DNA from: Planctomycetaceae bacterium
GTDB taxonomy: Bacteria > Planctomycetota > Planctomycetia > Pirellulales > Pirellulaceae
DNA: 23,262 bases
Assembly (NCBI GenBank): GCA_024642765.1
Contig: JAHEAM010000007.1
Location: 1 to 23,262, forward strand
Direction: 5' to 3'
Position 1 is the first letter of the stretch. Every line of letters begins with the position of its first letter. The translations under genes were made by a program, and so were the position numbers. This document shows positions 7,580-16,548 of the stretch, piece by piece. The notes below the pieces were generated by a model. That model ran no database searches. It saw only the letters and a program-made list of their open reading frames with translations, and was not told where the DNA came from.

Positions 7580-10500
7580 TCATGGGCGAACGAAGGGTTT
7601 CTGTTCTGCTGAAATTGGGAAAGCGACTCGGTGACTTTCCTCTATCCTTGCCGGTTCAGCGACGACTGATTTGGCGAAAACTTTGGTGAAAAATTTTAGC
7701 TGCGTCGTCCAGTCTTCGAGAATCGACTTGGCGATAGCACTATTCGTTTGTTCCCAATGTTTCGAAACAAGCTCAAAGAGTTTAGGCTCGTCATATACTG
7801 TTGCTGGATTTGCGATTACCGTTTGCCTGTTAAGTAAGAGCGGAAGCTTTCGACCGGGATCATAAACAAAAGCCTCGCCACCCGTCATTCCAGCGGCGAA
7901 GTTGTTACCGACGGGCCCAAGGACAACTACCGTCCCACGAGTCATATATTCGCAACCATGGTCGCCACAACCTTCAACGACCGCCTCGGCACCCGAGTTT
8001 CTAACTGCAAACCTCTCGGCCACTTGACCTGAGGCGAAAAGTCGGCCGCCAGTTGCTCCGTACAGCAAAGTATTTCCTGCAATCACTGACTCGTGACTCT
8101 TGTAGGTTGCGGTTGAAGGCGATCGCAATGCGATCTGACCGCCAGACATTCCTTTGCCGACATAGTCGTTTGCTTCGCCTACAATTGTGATTTGAATGCC
8201 ATTGCAGAGGAACGCACCAAGGCTTTGGCCGGCGGTACCATTTAATTGCATGCGAACCGTTCCTTCGGTTAAGCCCTTGCTACCGAAGCGACTTGCAATA
8301 AAGCCTGCCAGTCTAGTCCCGATATTACGGTCTGTATTTTCAATTTGACGCGTTAACGAAATCGTATTCGATGGATCGACAATCAACTGTTCAAGAATCG
8401 AATCGTCAAACGAAGGAAACTGTTTCGGCGGCCACCAATACTTTCTGTTCGTTTTCTCGTGAACCCAATCGGTCATTGATTTGTGAAGCAAAGAATCTAA
8501 TTTCAAGAAACTGGTCTTCCTGTTCTTGGGGTCAATTTTGGCTCGCAACAATTGTGTTTGGCCAATCAACTCATCTATGGAACGGACGCCTAGACTAGCA
8601 AGTATTTCACGACATTCTTGAGCAACTGCGTTGAGGTAGTTGACGAGATTCTCTGGTTTTCCTTTGAACTTTGATCGAAATTTTGGGTCTTGTGTCGCTA
8701 TGCCAACGGGGCAATTGTTGAGGTGGCACTTTTTGACATACACACAGCCTAGAGCAATTAGCGCCATGGTGCCAAAATTATATTCCTCTGCGCCCAAGAT
8801 CGCAGCGTGAATAACATCTCTGCCAGTGCGCATACCACCGTCGGCGCGGAGGATCACGCGATTCCGCAAGCCACTCGCAACGAGCGATTGGTGAGACTCC
8901 GCCAACCCCAACTCCCACGGAATTCCTGCATGTTTGATAGATGTCAGCGGGCTGGCTCCGGTACCGCCTTCGTGACCACTTATCAAGATCACATCGGCAT
9001 GAGATTTGGCAACCCCCACGGCAATTCCGCCGACGTCCGTTTTAGCGACTAGTTTCACGCACACCCGTGCCGCTGGGTTAACCATTTTCAAATCGAAAAT
9101 CAATTGTGCTAAGTCTTCGATCGAGTAAATGTCATGGTGTGGCGGGGGGCTAATTAACGTAATGCCAGGTTCCGTGTTACGCAGTTTTGCGATCAACCGA
9201 TCGACCTTGAAACCCGGTAGTTGTCCGCCTTCACCAGGCTTAGCACCTTGTGCCATCTTGATTTCGAGCTCGTCGGCAGTTGCAAGATAATGAGCATTTA
9301 CGCCGAAACGTCCCGAAGCAATTTGCTTGATCTTGCTGTTGGCCCATGACCCGTCTGGTCGAACATTTGCGCGTTCCGCGTCTTCGCCGCCTTCACCAGA
9401 GTTGGATTTTCCACCAATTTGGTTCATGGCAATTGCAATTGCCTCGTGTGCCTCCGGACTGATGGCTCCCAAACTCATCGCTGCGGTTGTAAAACGGCGC
9501 CGAATGTCTGCTATCGATTCTACATTTTCGATTGAGATCCTCCCTTCGGTGGATGTTTGGAATTCGAGCAGATCCCGAATGGCAACGGGCCGCTCTGGGG
9601 TTACGAATTTTTGAAAATCCTCGAAATCTGCGGCGTTGTTTTCCCGCACAAATCGATGGAATGACTTTGTAACTCGGCCGTTAATCACATGGTGCTCCCC
9701 CGCACGCTTTGGCTTTGTTAGGCCAATATCAGACAACTCAAGGAACTCCGTCGGCGTTTGAAACGCCATGTCGTGGCGAACTAGGCAGTCATGCCCTAGT
9801 TCTTCAAACCCGATACCAGAAAGATTAGTAAAACTGTACTTGAAGCAAGTCTCAATCACGCTAGGCCCAAGACCAATGGCTTCGAAGACTTGTGCACCTT
9901 GGTAGCTGTTAAGGACCGAGATTCCCATTTTGCTCATTATCTTGAGCAAGCCCTTGGTCAAAGCAGAGCGGTATTGAAGAAAGTAGTGCTCGAGCGATTC
10001 TGGCCCCAAGTCGTCATTTTTTTGCAAACGTGCTAAGGTCGCGAATGCCAAATAGGGATCGACGGCCGTGCAACCATAGCCAAAAAGCAGAGCTAAATGA
10101 TGAGGGTCGCGAACGTCAGAGGTCTCTGCTACCAGACTGCACATGATACGTTGACCCGAGCGACTAAGCGCATGATGCACTGCGCCAACAGCCATAAGCA
10201 TCGGGATGGCGACACGCTCTGCATTCTGACCACGATCGCTCAGAACAATGACGACTGCTTGATTATCGACAGCCAACTGGGCTTCCTGCACGATTCTATG
10301 GAGTGCGGATTGAAGACCCTTTTCCCCAGCGACCCTGGGCCACGTACAGTCGAGCGTGCTGAATGGAAACGGACTGTTTGCTTTCAATTGCTCCAATTCG
10401 CTAGGTAAGAAAACTGGATGCTCCAGCGAAATGATGCGGCAATGATATGGAGTTTCGTCCAATATATTGCGTTCGGGCCCCAACCCCGTTGCTAGTGACA

Positions 10501-12112
10501 TGATCATGCTCTCGCGAATCGGATCGATTGGCGGATTGGTCACTTGGGCAAATCGCTGCTTGAAATAGTCTGCGAGCAGTCTTGGTTGTCGGCTTAGAAC
10601 GGCAAGCGGCGTATCGACACCCATGCTAAATGTCGGCTCGACACCGTCAATGGCCATATTTTTCAAGCCGATGTCAATCTCTTCTTGACCGAGACCAGCG
10701 GCAATTTGCAGTCGCATGAAATCAGGGCTAGCGCAACTAAGATTGTCGACATAAGGCAAAGGCACAGGTTTGAAACGAATGAGATGCTCATTTAACCAGA
10801 GCGCATATGGACGTCGAGTCGCCAACTCTGTTTTGATTTCTGAATCGAAGAGTACACGTTTCTGCTGGAGGTTTACAACGATCATTTCGCCTGGCGCCAA
10901 ACGGCCTTTAAGCAAAACTTCCGATTCATCAATTCGCTCGCAACCCACTTCCGAACCCAAAATTAAGATTTGATCTTTGGTTATTTTGTAGCGTGCTGGG
11001 CGTAGACCGTTTCTGTCCAAACAGGCAACCGCAGATAGGCCGTCAGTTGCCGCGATCAATGCAGGCCCGTCCCACGGTTCGCAAAAGCAGGAATGAAATT
11101 CATAGAATGCCTTTTGCTCGTCAGTCATGCGCGGGGCATTTTCCCATGCTGGTGGAATCAACATCGTCAATGCATGTGCGAGGCTTCGCCCCGACAATGT
11201 AAGTAGCTCCAATGAATTGTCTAAACTGGCGGAGTCGGAGTCGTTGAAATTAAATAAACGCCGAACACACGCCCGATGTTGTTGCCAAAAGGGATGTTCA
11301 AACGCTACTTCGCGCGCTGTCATCCAATTTCTGTTACCGCGAATCGTATTGATTTCACCGTTATGTGCCAATCGCCGAAAGGGTTGGCACAACTCCCATT
11401 GAGGAGCCGTGTTCGTGCTGAATCTTTGGTGATACAGACAGACTTCACATTCAAAATCGGGATCTTTCAAATCAGTGTAGAAGTCTTTGAGGCATTCCGA
11501 TCGCACCATTGCTTTGTAGACCAGCGTATGGCATGACATCGAGGCAACATAGAAGCCCTTCATTTCTCGATCATGAGGTATCAACTCGATTTCACGTCTT
11601 GCCAAAAAGAGCTCGCGTTCAAAAACCTCAGCATCGTTGGTTGGGCCGGTGACCATAACTTGTCGTACTCGCGGGCACCGTTGTGCTGCCTGAATCCCCA
11701 ATTGGCTCTGGTCGACAGGTACATCACGAACGGCCAATACGCGCAGGCCCAGAGACAGGATTTGTTCGACAACTAAGTTCATCGCGGTTTGCATCTGGGT
11801 CGAATCATCCGGTAAAAAAACGACTCCGATTCCAATCAATGGAGGGCGCTCGAAGACACCAAGTTCTGACAACCAACGATCGATCAACCGGCGCGGAAGT
11901 GACGTCGTAACCCCGGCGCCATCGGCGGTTTTTCCATCGGAGCCAATGCCACCGCGATGGGCGACGTTGGCCAGGGACTTCAGACCCAGTTGCAGAATTC
12001 GATGAGACGGCTTGTTATCAATCGCGACGACCATTCCGACACCGCAAGAATCGGATGGGCTTCGGTCAGCTAAGGATTCTGATGAATTTAGATTGTGGTA
12101 CATAGAGTCCAT
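7580..12112 (-). CDS. gltB: Glutamate synthase (GOGAT) large subunit
   Basis: 1510 residues, the usual length for this enzyme, which transfers the amide nitrogen of glutamine to 2-oxoglutarate to make two glutamates. The N-terminal class II glutaminase domain starts at Cys23 (SCGVGM), which becomes the N-terminal nucleophile after removal of a 22-residue propeptide. The sequence CLYHQRFSTNTAPQWELCQP is typical of this domain. A central domain, an FMN-binding synthase domain (GAISPEAHEAIAIAMNQIGG; SGHEGGTGASPLTSIKHAG) and a C-terminal GXGXG beta-helix (NDYVGKGMSGGQI; GATGGRLFASGQ) follow in order. A 3Fe-4S cluster is bound by C1123, C1129 and C1134 in C-x5-C-x4-C spacing. ATG at residue 4 is an alternative start. 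No small subunit (gltD) is adjacent, so the electron donor (NADPH through GltD, or ferredoxin) cannot be decided here. Confidence 0.97.
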   Translation of the reverse strand: MDSMYHNLNSSESLADRSPSDSCGVGMVVAIDNKPSHRILQLGLKSLANVAHRGGIGSDGKTADGAGVTTSLPRRLIDRWLSELGVFERPPLIGIGVVFLPDDSTQMQTAMNLVVEQILSLGLRVLAVRDVPVDQSQLGIQAAQRCPRVRQVMVTGPTNDAEVFERELFLARREIELIPHDREMKGFYVASMSCHTLVYKAMVRSECLKDFYTDLKDPDFECEVCLYHQRFSTNTAPQWELCQPFRRLAHNGEINTIRGNRNWMTAREVAFEHPFWQQHRACVRRLFNFNDSDSASLDNSLELLTLSGRSLAHALTMLIPPAWENAPRMTDEQKAFYEFHSCFCEPWDGPALIAATDGLSAVACLDRNGLRPARYKITKDQILILGSEVGCERIDESEVLLKGRLAPGEMIVVNLQQKRVLFDSEIKTELATRRPYALWLNEHLIRFKPVPLPYVDNLSCASPDFMRLQIAAGLGQEEIDIGLKNMAIDGVEPTFSMGVDTPLAVLSRQPRLLADYFKQRFAQVTNPPIDPIRESMIMSLATGLGPERNILDETPYHCRIISLEHPVFLPSELEQLKANSPFPFSTLDCTWPRVAGEKGLQSALHRIVQEAQLAVDNQAVVIVLSDRGQNAERVAIPMLMAVGAVHHALSRSGQRIMCSLVAETSDVRDPHHLALLFGYGCTAVDPYLAFATLARLQKNDDLGPESLEHYFLQYRSALTKGLLKIMSKMGISVLNSYQGAQVFEAIGLGPSVIETCFKYSFTNLSGIGFEELGHDCLVRHDMAFQTPTEFLELSDIGLTKPKRAGEHHVINGRVTKSFHRFVRENNAADFEDFQKFVTPERPVAIRDLLEFQTSTEGRISIENVESIADIRRRFTTAAMSLGAISPEAHEAIAIAMNQIGGKSNSGEGGEDAERANVRPDGSWANSKIKQIASGRFGVNAHYLATADELEIKMAQGAKPGEGGQLPGFKVDRLIAKLRNTEPGITLISPPPHHDIYSIEDLAQLIFDLKMVNPAARVCVKLVAKTDVGGIAVGVAKSHADVILISGHEGGTGASPLTSIKHAGIPWELGLAESHQSLVASGLRNRVILRADGGMRTGRDVIHAAILGAEEYNFGTMALIALGCVYVKKCHLNNCPVGIATQDPKFRSKFKGKPENLVNYLNAVAQECREILASLGVRSIDELIGQTQLLRAKIDPKNRKTSFLKLDSLLHKSMTDWVHEKTNRKYWWPPKQFPSFDDSILEQLIVDPSNTISLTRQIENTDRNIGTRLAGFIASRFGSKGLTEGTVRMQLNGTAGQSLGAFLCNGIQITIVGEANDYVGKGMSGGQIALRSPSTATYKSHESVIAGNTLLYGATGGRLFASGQVAERFAVRNSGAEAVVEGCGDHGCEYMTRGTVVVLGPVGNNFAAGMTGGEAFVYDPGRKLPLLLNRQTVIANPATVYDEPKLFELVSKHWEQTNSAIAKSILEDWTTQLKFFTKVFAKSVVAEPARIEESHRVAFPISAEQKPFVRP

Positions 12113-12359
12113 TCCGCTGAAAAATCAAAATCGACTTCAATTTGAGACTCAACGATTTTCTTGATAAATGGACTGGCGTCAATGAAATAATTTTGGCCGA
12201 ACGGATGAGGTTCCGACCTGGATTCTCCAGACTTACGATCAAGCGACAATCACTACGGGAACAGAATTGACGTTAAAAGAATGTGAAGGGCGGGCAGGCT
12301 GTCGCAAGCAACAATAATTGACGAAAACGTTATTTTACAAGTTGCCACTAACCGCGTTT

Positions 12360-12387
12360 AAAGGTGTGCTTTAGGGCATACTTTTTT
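12360..12387 (+). terminator. Hairpin followed by a T-run upstream of the MFS gene
   Basis: Read on the plus strand, AAAGGTGTGC pairs with GCATACTTTT around the loop TTTAGG (10 bp including two G-T pairs), and the T-run reaches six T at 12382-12387. This looks like a Rho-independent terminator or attenuator. No plus-strand gene precedes it, so it may act in the MFS leader or end a small transcript. The stem is partly A-T and moderate in strength. Confidence 0.35.
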
Positions 12388-12450
12388 AAAAAAAGACTCT
12401 CGGAAATTTAGGATTAGAAACTCACTTAAAAGACAAGCTGTTGAAAGAGG

Positions 12451-12470
12451 GTTTGGCAAAGTTGCCGAAC
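12451..12470. promoter_or_regulatory. 20-bp near-perfect palindrome, possible operator
   Basis: GTTTGGCAA and TTGCCGAAC are 9-bp arms with 8 complementary positions and a 2-bp centre. Size and symmetry suit a dimeric repressor. A related imperfect inverted repeat (TTGGCA, GTT, TGCCCAA) lies at 12543-12558, 3 nt before the proposed TTG start of the MFS gene. No regulator gene is seen nearby. Confidence 0.35.
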
Positions 12471-12561
12471 ACGAGCCTCGAACCAATTTGACCAATCAAA
12501 TTAATTTGCCTGACCGGAAATGCCGATACTTGTCTAGTCGAATTGGCAGTTTGCCCAAATT

Positions 12562-14100
12562 TTGAAAACGGACGAATTCAAATCAGCTTCATTCCAAAAT
12601 AATCCATTCCCATTTATTCGGGCATCCGCCTTGAACGCCACCTCTAACGCCCGGCACAAAGTTCGTCGCAATTTGATTTGCAGCACCTACGAGGGCAGTT
12701 GCTACAGCCTGATGGTGGGACTGAGCGAAACCTATTTCGCAGCTTTCTATATTGCTGTTGGCATGTCTGAGTTTGGGGTCGGTTTGTTGGCGACGCTACC
12801 CTATTTATTTGGCAGTGCCTTGCAATTGCTGGCACCTTGGGGTGTCAAACGCATTGGATCCTACCGCGTTTGGACGATTTGCACGGCGGCTACGCAAGGC
12901 CTTAGCCTACTTTTACTATCGCTGTTAACTTTTCTTGGACAGATCAATTTCTTCACGTTACTCGTTGTCGCGTCGCTGTATTGGGCGAGTGGATTGGCAA
13001 CGGGCCCAGCCTGGAACACTTGGATTGAGTTCGTCGTCCCGAAGAAGATTCGCGCCCGGTACTTTTCCGTGCGAATGCGGATCTGTCAGCTTTGTTTGTT
13101 GACAGCGATAGCTACATCTGGACTACTGCTAAAATCATCTTCATCCTCGGACCAGCACTTGTTCGTTTTCGTTTGTATGTTTTCGATAGCGGGCTTTCTA
13201 CGACTGCTATCAAGCACAGCACTCAGTCGACAGATTGAGCGGCGACACTGGTTGGCATCCCACACAGCGGCAGCACAAATAAGCGGCGAAGGCCCAGACG
13301 TTGGCCGATTGATTCGCTCGACATTGCCATTCTTTGCGGCGATGCAGTTTGCTGTTTATGTCTCGGGACCATTCTTCGCGCCGTTCATGCTCAAGAATAT
13401 GGGCTACGGCTATTTGTCGTACATGTCGTTGTTGCTGCTTGGCTACTTTGGGCGAGTGCTAGTCATGCCGCTCGCGGGTCGGTTAGCAAAAACAGTTGGA
13501 CCTGTTCGATTGATGTTGTGCGGAACGCTAGGCATTATTCCCATGTCGATGTTGTGGATTTTCCACGATTCATACGCAATGCTCTGCGTGATACAAACGG
13601 CAAGTGGTGCCGCCTGGGGCTGCTATGAACTGGCGATGTCGCTGGTATTTATCGAACGCATACCTGGGCATCACCGGATGCGAGTGCTCAGTTGGTTCAA
13701 CACATTCAATGGACTGGCAATGGTCTCCGGGTCGGTGTTGGGTGGGGCGTTGATTCACGCCTGGGGCAGCACGACGGGTGCATTTCTGTTTGTGTTTGTA
13801 TTGTCAGGAATCGTTCGTATTGGAGCCCTGTATTGGTTTCCATTCGAGATGCTGTCTGAACCGGTCAAAGAAAGTGCATCCAGCGGACGTCCATGGCAAG
13901 TTTCTTCGCCAATGCTCAACGGCAGATCGATGGTTCGCCCGTTCTATATTCCCGAGGCGCAGACCAAGCCCGAATTACCGCAGCTCGAAACAATTAAACA
14001 GAAATCAGAATTGTGCCTCGCCCCTACTGAACCGCCCCAACGATTGCTCCCAGCGATTGAGATTTCGTCCGCTTGCGTCACGAATCAGCTAGTGCGTTGA
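12562..14100 (+). CDS. Major facilitator superfamily (MFS) transporter, TTG start
   Basis: 512 residues with about twelve hydrophobic helices in two halves, consistent with a proton-coupled solute or drug transporter of the inner membrane; the substrate is unknown. The conserved region starts at RRNLICSTYEGSCYSLMVGLSETYFAAF (35 on), and helix 2-3 carries GVKRIGSYRVW in place of the usual Asp-rich loop. The segment GRVLVMPLAGRLAKTVGPVR fits the equivalent 8-9 loop. The only plausible start that keeps the N-terminal part is TTG at 12562, since an in-frame TAG lies at 12535 and the first ATG is at residue 51, inside conserved sequence. No ribosome binding site is visible. A polar 86-residue C-terminal tail (from about 427) follows the last helix, which is long for the family. 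The beta-lactamase-like/carboxypeptidase gene starts 176 nt downstream on the same strand; any link to cell-wall turnover is only suggested by position. Confidence 0.85.
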   Translation: MKTDEFKSASFQNNPFPFIRASALNATSNARHKVRRNLICSTYEGSCYSLMVGLSETYFAAFYIAVGMSEFGVGLLATLPYLFGSALQLLAPWGVKRIGSYRVWTICTAATQGLSLLLLSLLTFLGQINFFTLLVVASLYWASGLATGPAWNTWIEFVVPKKIRARYFSVRMRICQLCLLTAIATSGLLLKSSSSSDQHLFVFVCMFSIAGFLRLLSSTALSRQIERRHWLASHTAAAQISGEGPDVGRLIRSTLPFFAAMQFAVYVSGPFFAPFMLKNMGYGYLSYMSLLLLGYFGRVLVMPLAGRLAKTVGPVRLMLCGTLGIIPMSMLWIFHDSYAMLCVIQTASGAAWGCYELAMSLVFIERIPGHHRMRVLSWFNTFNGLAMVSGSVLGGALIHAWGSTTGAFLFVFVLSGIVRIGALYWFPFEMLSEPVKESASSGRPWQVSSPMLNGRSMVRPFYIPEAQTKPELPQLETIKQKSELCLAPTEPPQRLLPAIEISSACVTNQLVR

Positions 14101-14276
14101 CACTAAACACCACTGCGCATCGATATCATGGCATTGAGTTTCTGGTGGATACGCCCAGTGGACAATCAGATTCCAGCACTTGAAAATAAGTCTTGTTGAT
14201 TCGCTGATTCAAGAAACAAGCTGTACCTCGACTTTGTTCCATTCACGCAAAACTACGACCCGATCAAGGAAAAGCA

Positions 14277-16325
14277 ATGTTAGTCGATTTCACTTGGGTG
14301 GTACCAAGTAACGGGATTTTCAGGTGCCGTTATTCTTTGCAAACATTGACTGTCACGCTGCTAGTTGTTTTGCTGTCGCAAGTCGTTTGTAACAATGCCA
14401 TTGGACAGACATTGGCGGAACGGATTCAACCTTTGGTTGATTCGCACCGAGGCCAAGTCAGCGTTGCGATCCAACACTTAAAATCTGACGAGTCCTATTG
14501 GCATGAGGCCGATCGCGTGATGCCTACGGCCAGTCTAATTAAGTTCCCCATAATGGTCGACGCCTACGGGCGAATTGCGAATGGCAAACTCTCTCTCGAC
14601 CAGCGAATCGTATTGAAGGATTCCGACAAAGTCCCCGGTTCCGGAATCTTGACGGAACATTTTTCAGACGGCGCCGACCTTTCACTGCACGATGTGATCC
14701 ATTTAATGATCGTTTATTCCGACAATACGGCGACCAACCTCGTCGTCGAACAAGTCGGCCTAGACCACTTGAATGCCGAAATGAAAAAAATTTCGCTCAA
14801 CGAAACGCGAATGAATTCGCTGGTCTATCGTCGCGACCTTTCAATTGATCCTCAACGCAGCGAACAGTATGGCTTGGGCAGCACGACCGCAGGCGAAATG
14901 GTTCGACTGCTGAAGTTGCTAGAAAATGGCGAATTGCACGACCGCGATTCTTGCGAAGCAATGAAGAAACACTTGATGGCCTGCGAAGATAAAACGAAAA
15001 TCAAACGCTACCTACCGGCATCCGTTCAGGTCGCGCACAAGTCGGGCGAAATTTCAGCAGCTAGGTGCGAAGCCGGTTTGATTTATGGAGAATCTGGTCC
15101 GATAGCCATCTGTGTCTTGACGGCTGAAAACGAGAACCTCGAATTTGTTGACGACAACCCGGCACATGTCTTGATCGGACGAATCGCCGAACAAGCCTGG
15201 CGGCATTTTAATCCGGACTCTCCTACGAATAAAAACGAACGTACTTTGCAGACCGGTTCGACGGGTGAATTGGTCGCCACCCTGCAGCGAACGTTGAACT
15301 CGCAACTGGATCCGGTGCCAGGTTTGGCAACTGACGGAGAATTTGGGCCAGCCACAGAGGACGCTGTTAAAAACTTCCAATCGGCTCACAACTTAGAACC
15401 AAATGGTGTGGTCAATGAAACCGTGTGGCTGGAACTTGGTCCCTTGGTCGAGGCGGAAGAGGTACCCGATCCAGTGGTTGTCAATGCAACGCCCATAACC
15501 AGGTTGAAAGAGGAACCAGATGACGGTGCACCCTTTGTGACCGCACTGTCCTGGGTTGTGTTGGATGGTGAAACGGGCAAGCGATTAGGTGGACTCAACG
15601 AGGACGCTCGACGTGAAATTGCTTCAACGATAAAGATCATGACCGCACGAGTTGTCTTGCAATTGGTCGAAAACAATCCCGAAGTCCTTGAGGAGCGAGT
15701 ATCGTTTTCTCAGCGAGCCGCCGAGACGGAGGGTTCGTCCGCCGATCTGCGTACTGGTGAATCGGTTACTGTCGACGAATTGATGTATGGGTTGCTGCTA
15801 CCGTCGGGCAATGACGCAGCAGTGGCACTGGCCGAACACTTTGGCGAGCGTGCGGCTGCCGGCATCGACGCCGCCGAAAAACTAAACGACCCGTTTGACA
15901 AGTTCATCTTGGCTATGAACGAAGAAGCAAAGAAGTTGAACCTAAAGCATAGCAATTTCACAAACCCAAACGGATTGCCAGATGCCGAGAATGTTTCTTC
16001 GGCCATCGACCTAGCTCAACTTGTTCATGCAATGTGGCCCAACAAACATTTTCGTCGCTATGTCGGAACACCCATTTTTGGTTGCGTAGCTCAAGGTGCA
16101 AGCGGCCACACTCGAAATGTTGCATGGCGCAACACAAACCGTTTACTCGGCATCGAGAGCTATGACGGAGTGAAAACAGGAACGACGGATGCGGCCGGTG
16201 CCTGCCTCGTTGCACACGCTACGCGCGACGGACATCAACGAATCGTAGTCGTCCTCGGCTGCCCAGCCAACGATACTCGCTACACAGACGCCCGCAACCT
16301 CTTCCGTTGGAGTTGGGTTAAATGA
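14277..16325 (+). CDS. Class A beta-lactamase-like / PG_binding_1 / D-Ala-D-Ala carboxypeptidase (S11) fusion
   Basis: 682 residues, ATG with AAGGA 6 nt upstream. An N-terminal hydrophobic segment (20-37) exports the protein. Residues about 45-310 form a class A beta-lactamase-type serine hydrolase with SLIK (S86, K89), SDN (148-150) and KSG (255-257); the ExxLN deacylation motif of true lactamases is not recognisable. Residues about 323-390 are a PG_binding_1 domain (GSTGELVATLQRTLN; DGEFGPATEDAVKNFQ). Residues about 420-682 are a peptidase S11 (DacA/PBP5-type) domain with STIK (S450, K453), SGN (510-512) and KTGT (633-636). The C-terminal domain should trim the last D-Ala from peptidoglycan pentapeptides or cut related bonds, with the middle domain holding the enzyme on the wall. 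Two complete penicilloyl-serine-type active sites in one chain are unusual. The role of the first domain is uncertain: substrate cleavage or beta-lactam binding. Confidence 0.9.
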   Translation: MLVDFTWVVPSNGIFRCRYSLQTLTVTLLVVLLSQVVCNNAIGQTLAERIQPLVDSHRGQVSVAIQHLKSDESYWHEADRVMPTASLIKFPIMVDAYGRIANGKLSLDQRIVLKDSDKVPGSGILTEHFSDGADLSLHDVIHLMIVYSDNTATNLVVEQVGLDHLNAEMKKISLNETRMNSLVYRRDLSIDPQRSEQYGLGSTTAGEMVRLLKLLENGELHDRDSCEAMKKHLMACEDKTKIKRYLPASVQVAHKSGEISAARCEAGLIYGESGPIAICVLTAENENLEFVDDNPAHVLIGRIAEQAWRHFNPDSPTNKNERTLQTGSTGELVATLQRTLNSQLDPVPGLATDGEFGPATEDAVKNFQSAHNLEPNGVVNETVWLELGPLVEAEEVPDPVVVNATPITRLKEEPDDGAPFVTALSWVVLDGETGKRLGGLNEDARREIASTIKIMTARVVLQLVENNPEVLEERVSFSQRAAETEGSSADLRTGESVTVDELMYGLLLPSGNDAAVALAEHFGERAAAGIDAAEKLNDPFDKFILAMNEEAKKLNLKHSNFTNPNGLPDAENVSSAIDLAQLVHAMWPNKHFRRYVGTPIFGCVAQGASGHTRNVAWRNTNRLLGIESYDGVKTGTTDAAGACLVAHATRDGHQRIVVVLGCPANDTRYTDARNLFRWSWVK

Positions 16326-16364
16326 ACTGGAAATTAACATGAATTCGACCGATTGCCAGCGGCC

Positions 16365-16387
16365 GCGAATGTGGCGACCGCATTCGC
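16365..16387. terminator. Hairpin between convergent genes, likely bidirectional terminator
   Basis: GCGAATGTGG and CCGCATTCGC pair over 10 bp (one T-G pair) around a CGA loop. It lies 39 nt after the carboxypeptidase stop on the plus strand and 161 nt after the GH5 stop on the minus strand. No T-run follows on either side, so function is inferred from position and stem strength. Confidence 0.45.
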
Positions 16388-16548
16388 CCGAACCCTTCTG
16401 ATTGATAGCCCCGTCCCACCCAATGTTCATACCCGTCATCCCCGGTTCTTCTTCCACGTCAAAAGAACGGAAGAGTACGGCGCCAGGTATCTTGATAAAG
16501 TTCACTCGCTTGCACCCGAGGACTTACGTTCTTCGGCGCACGAGCTTG

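Larger units (their letters stand above)
12113..12561. other. Divergent intergenic region between gltB and the MFS transporter
   Basis: This 449-bp AT-rich stretch must hold the promoters of both divergent genes. It contains several inverted repeats described separately: a hairpin with a T-run on the plus strand (12360-12387), a 20-bp near-palindrome (12451-12470) and a similar imperfect one at the MFS start (12543-12561). Nearer gltB, two short overlapping hairpins (12208-12219 and 12218-12230) could form in its leader RNA. No coding sequence or clear sigma-70 promoter was recognised. Confidence 0.55.

Noticed and set aside
14110..14161. Inverted repeat CCACTG ... CAGTGG between the MFS and carboxypeptidase genes
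   Set aside because: Six-base arms separated by 40 nt are expected by chance in this length.
14277..16325. Annotation as an antibiotic-resistance beta-lactamase
   Set aside because: The first domain has the SxxK, SDN and KSG motifs, but no ExxLN deacylation motif could be placed, and it is fused to cell-wall binding and carboxypeptidase domains. A cell-wall role is more likely.
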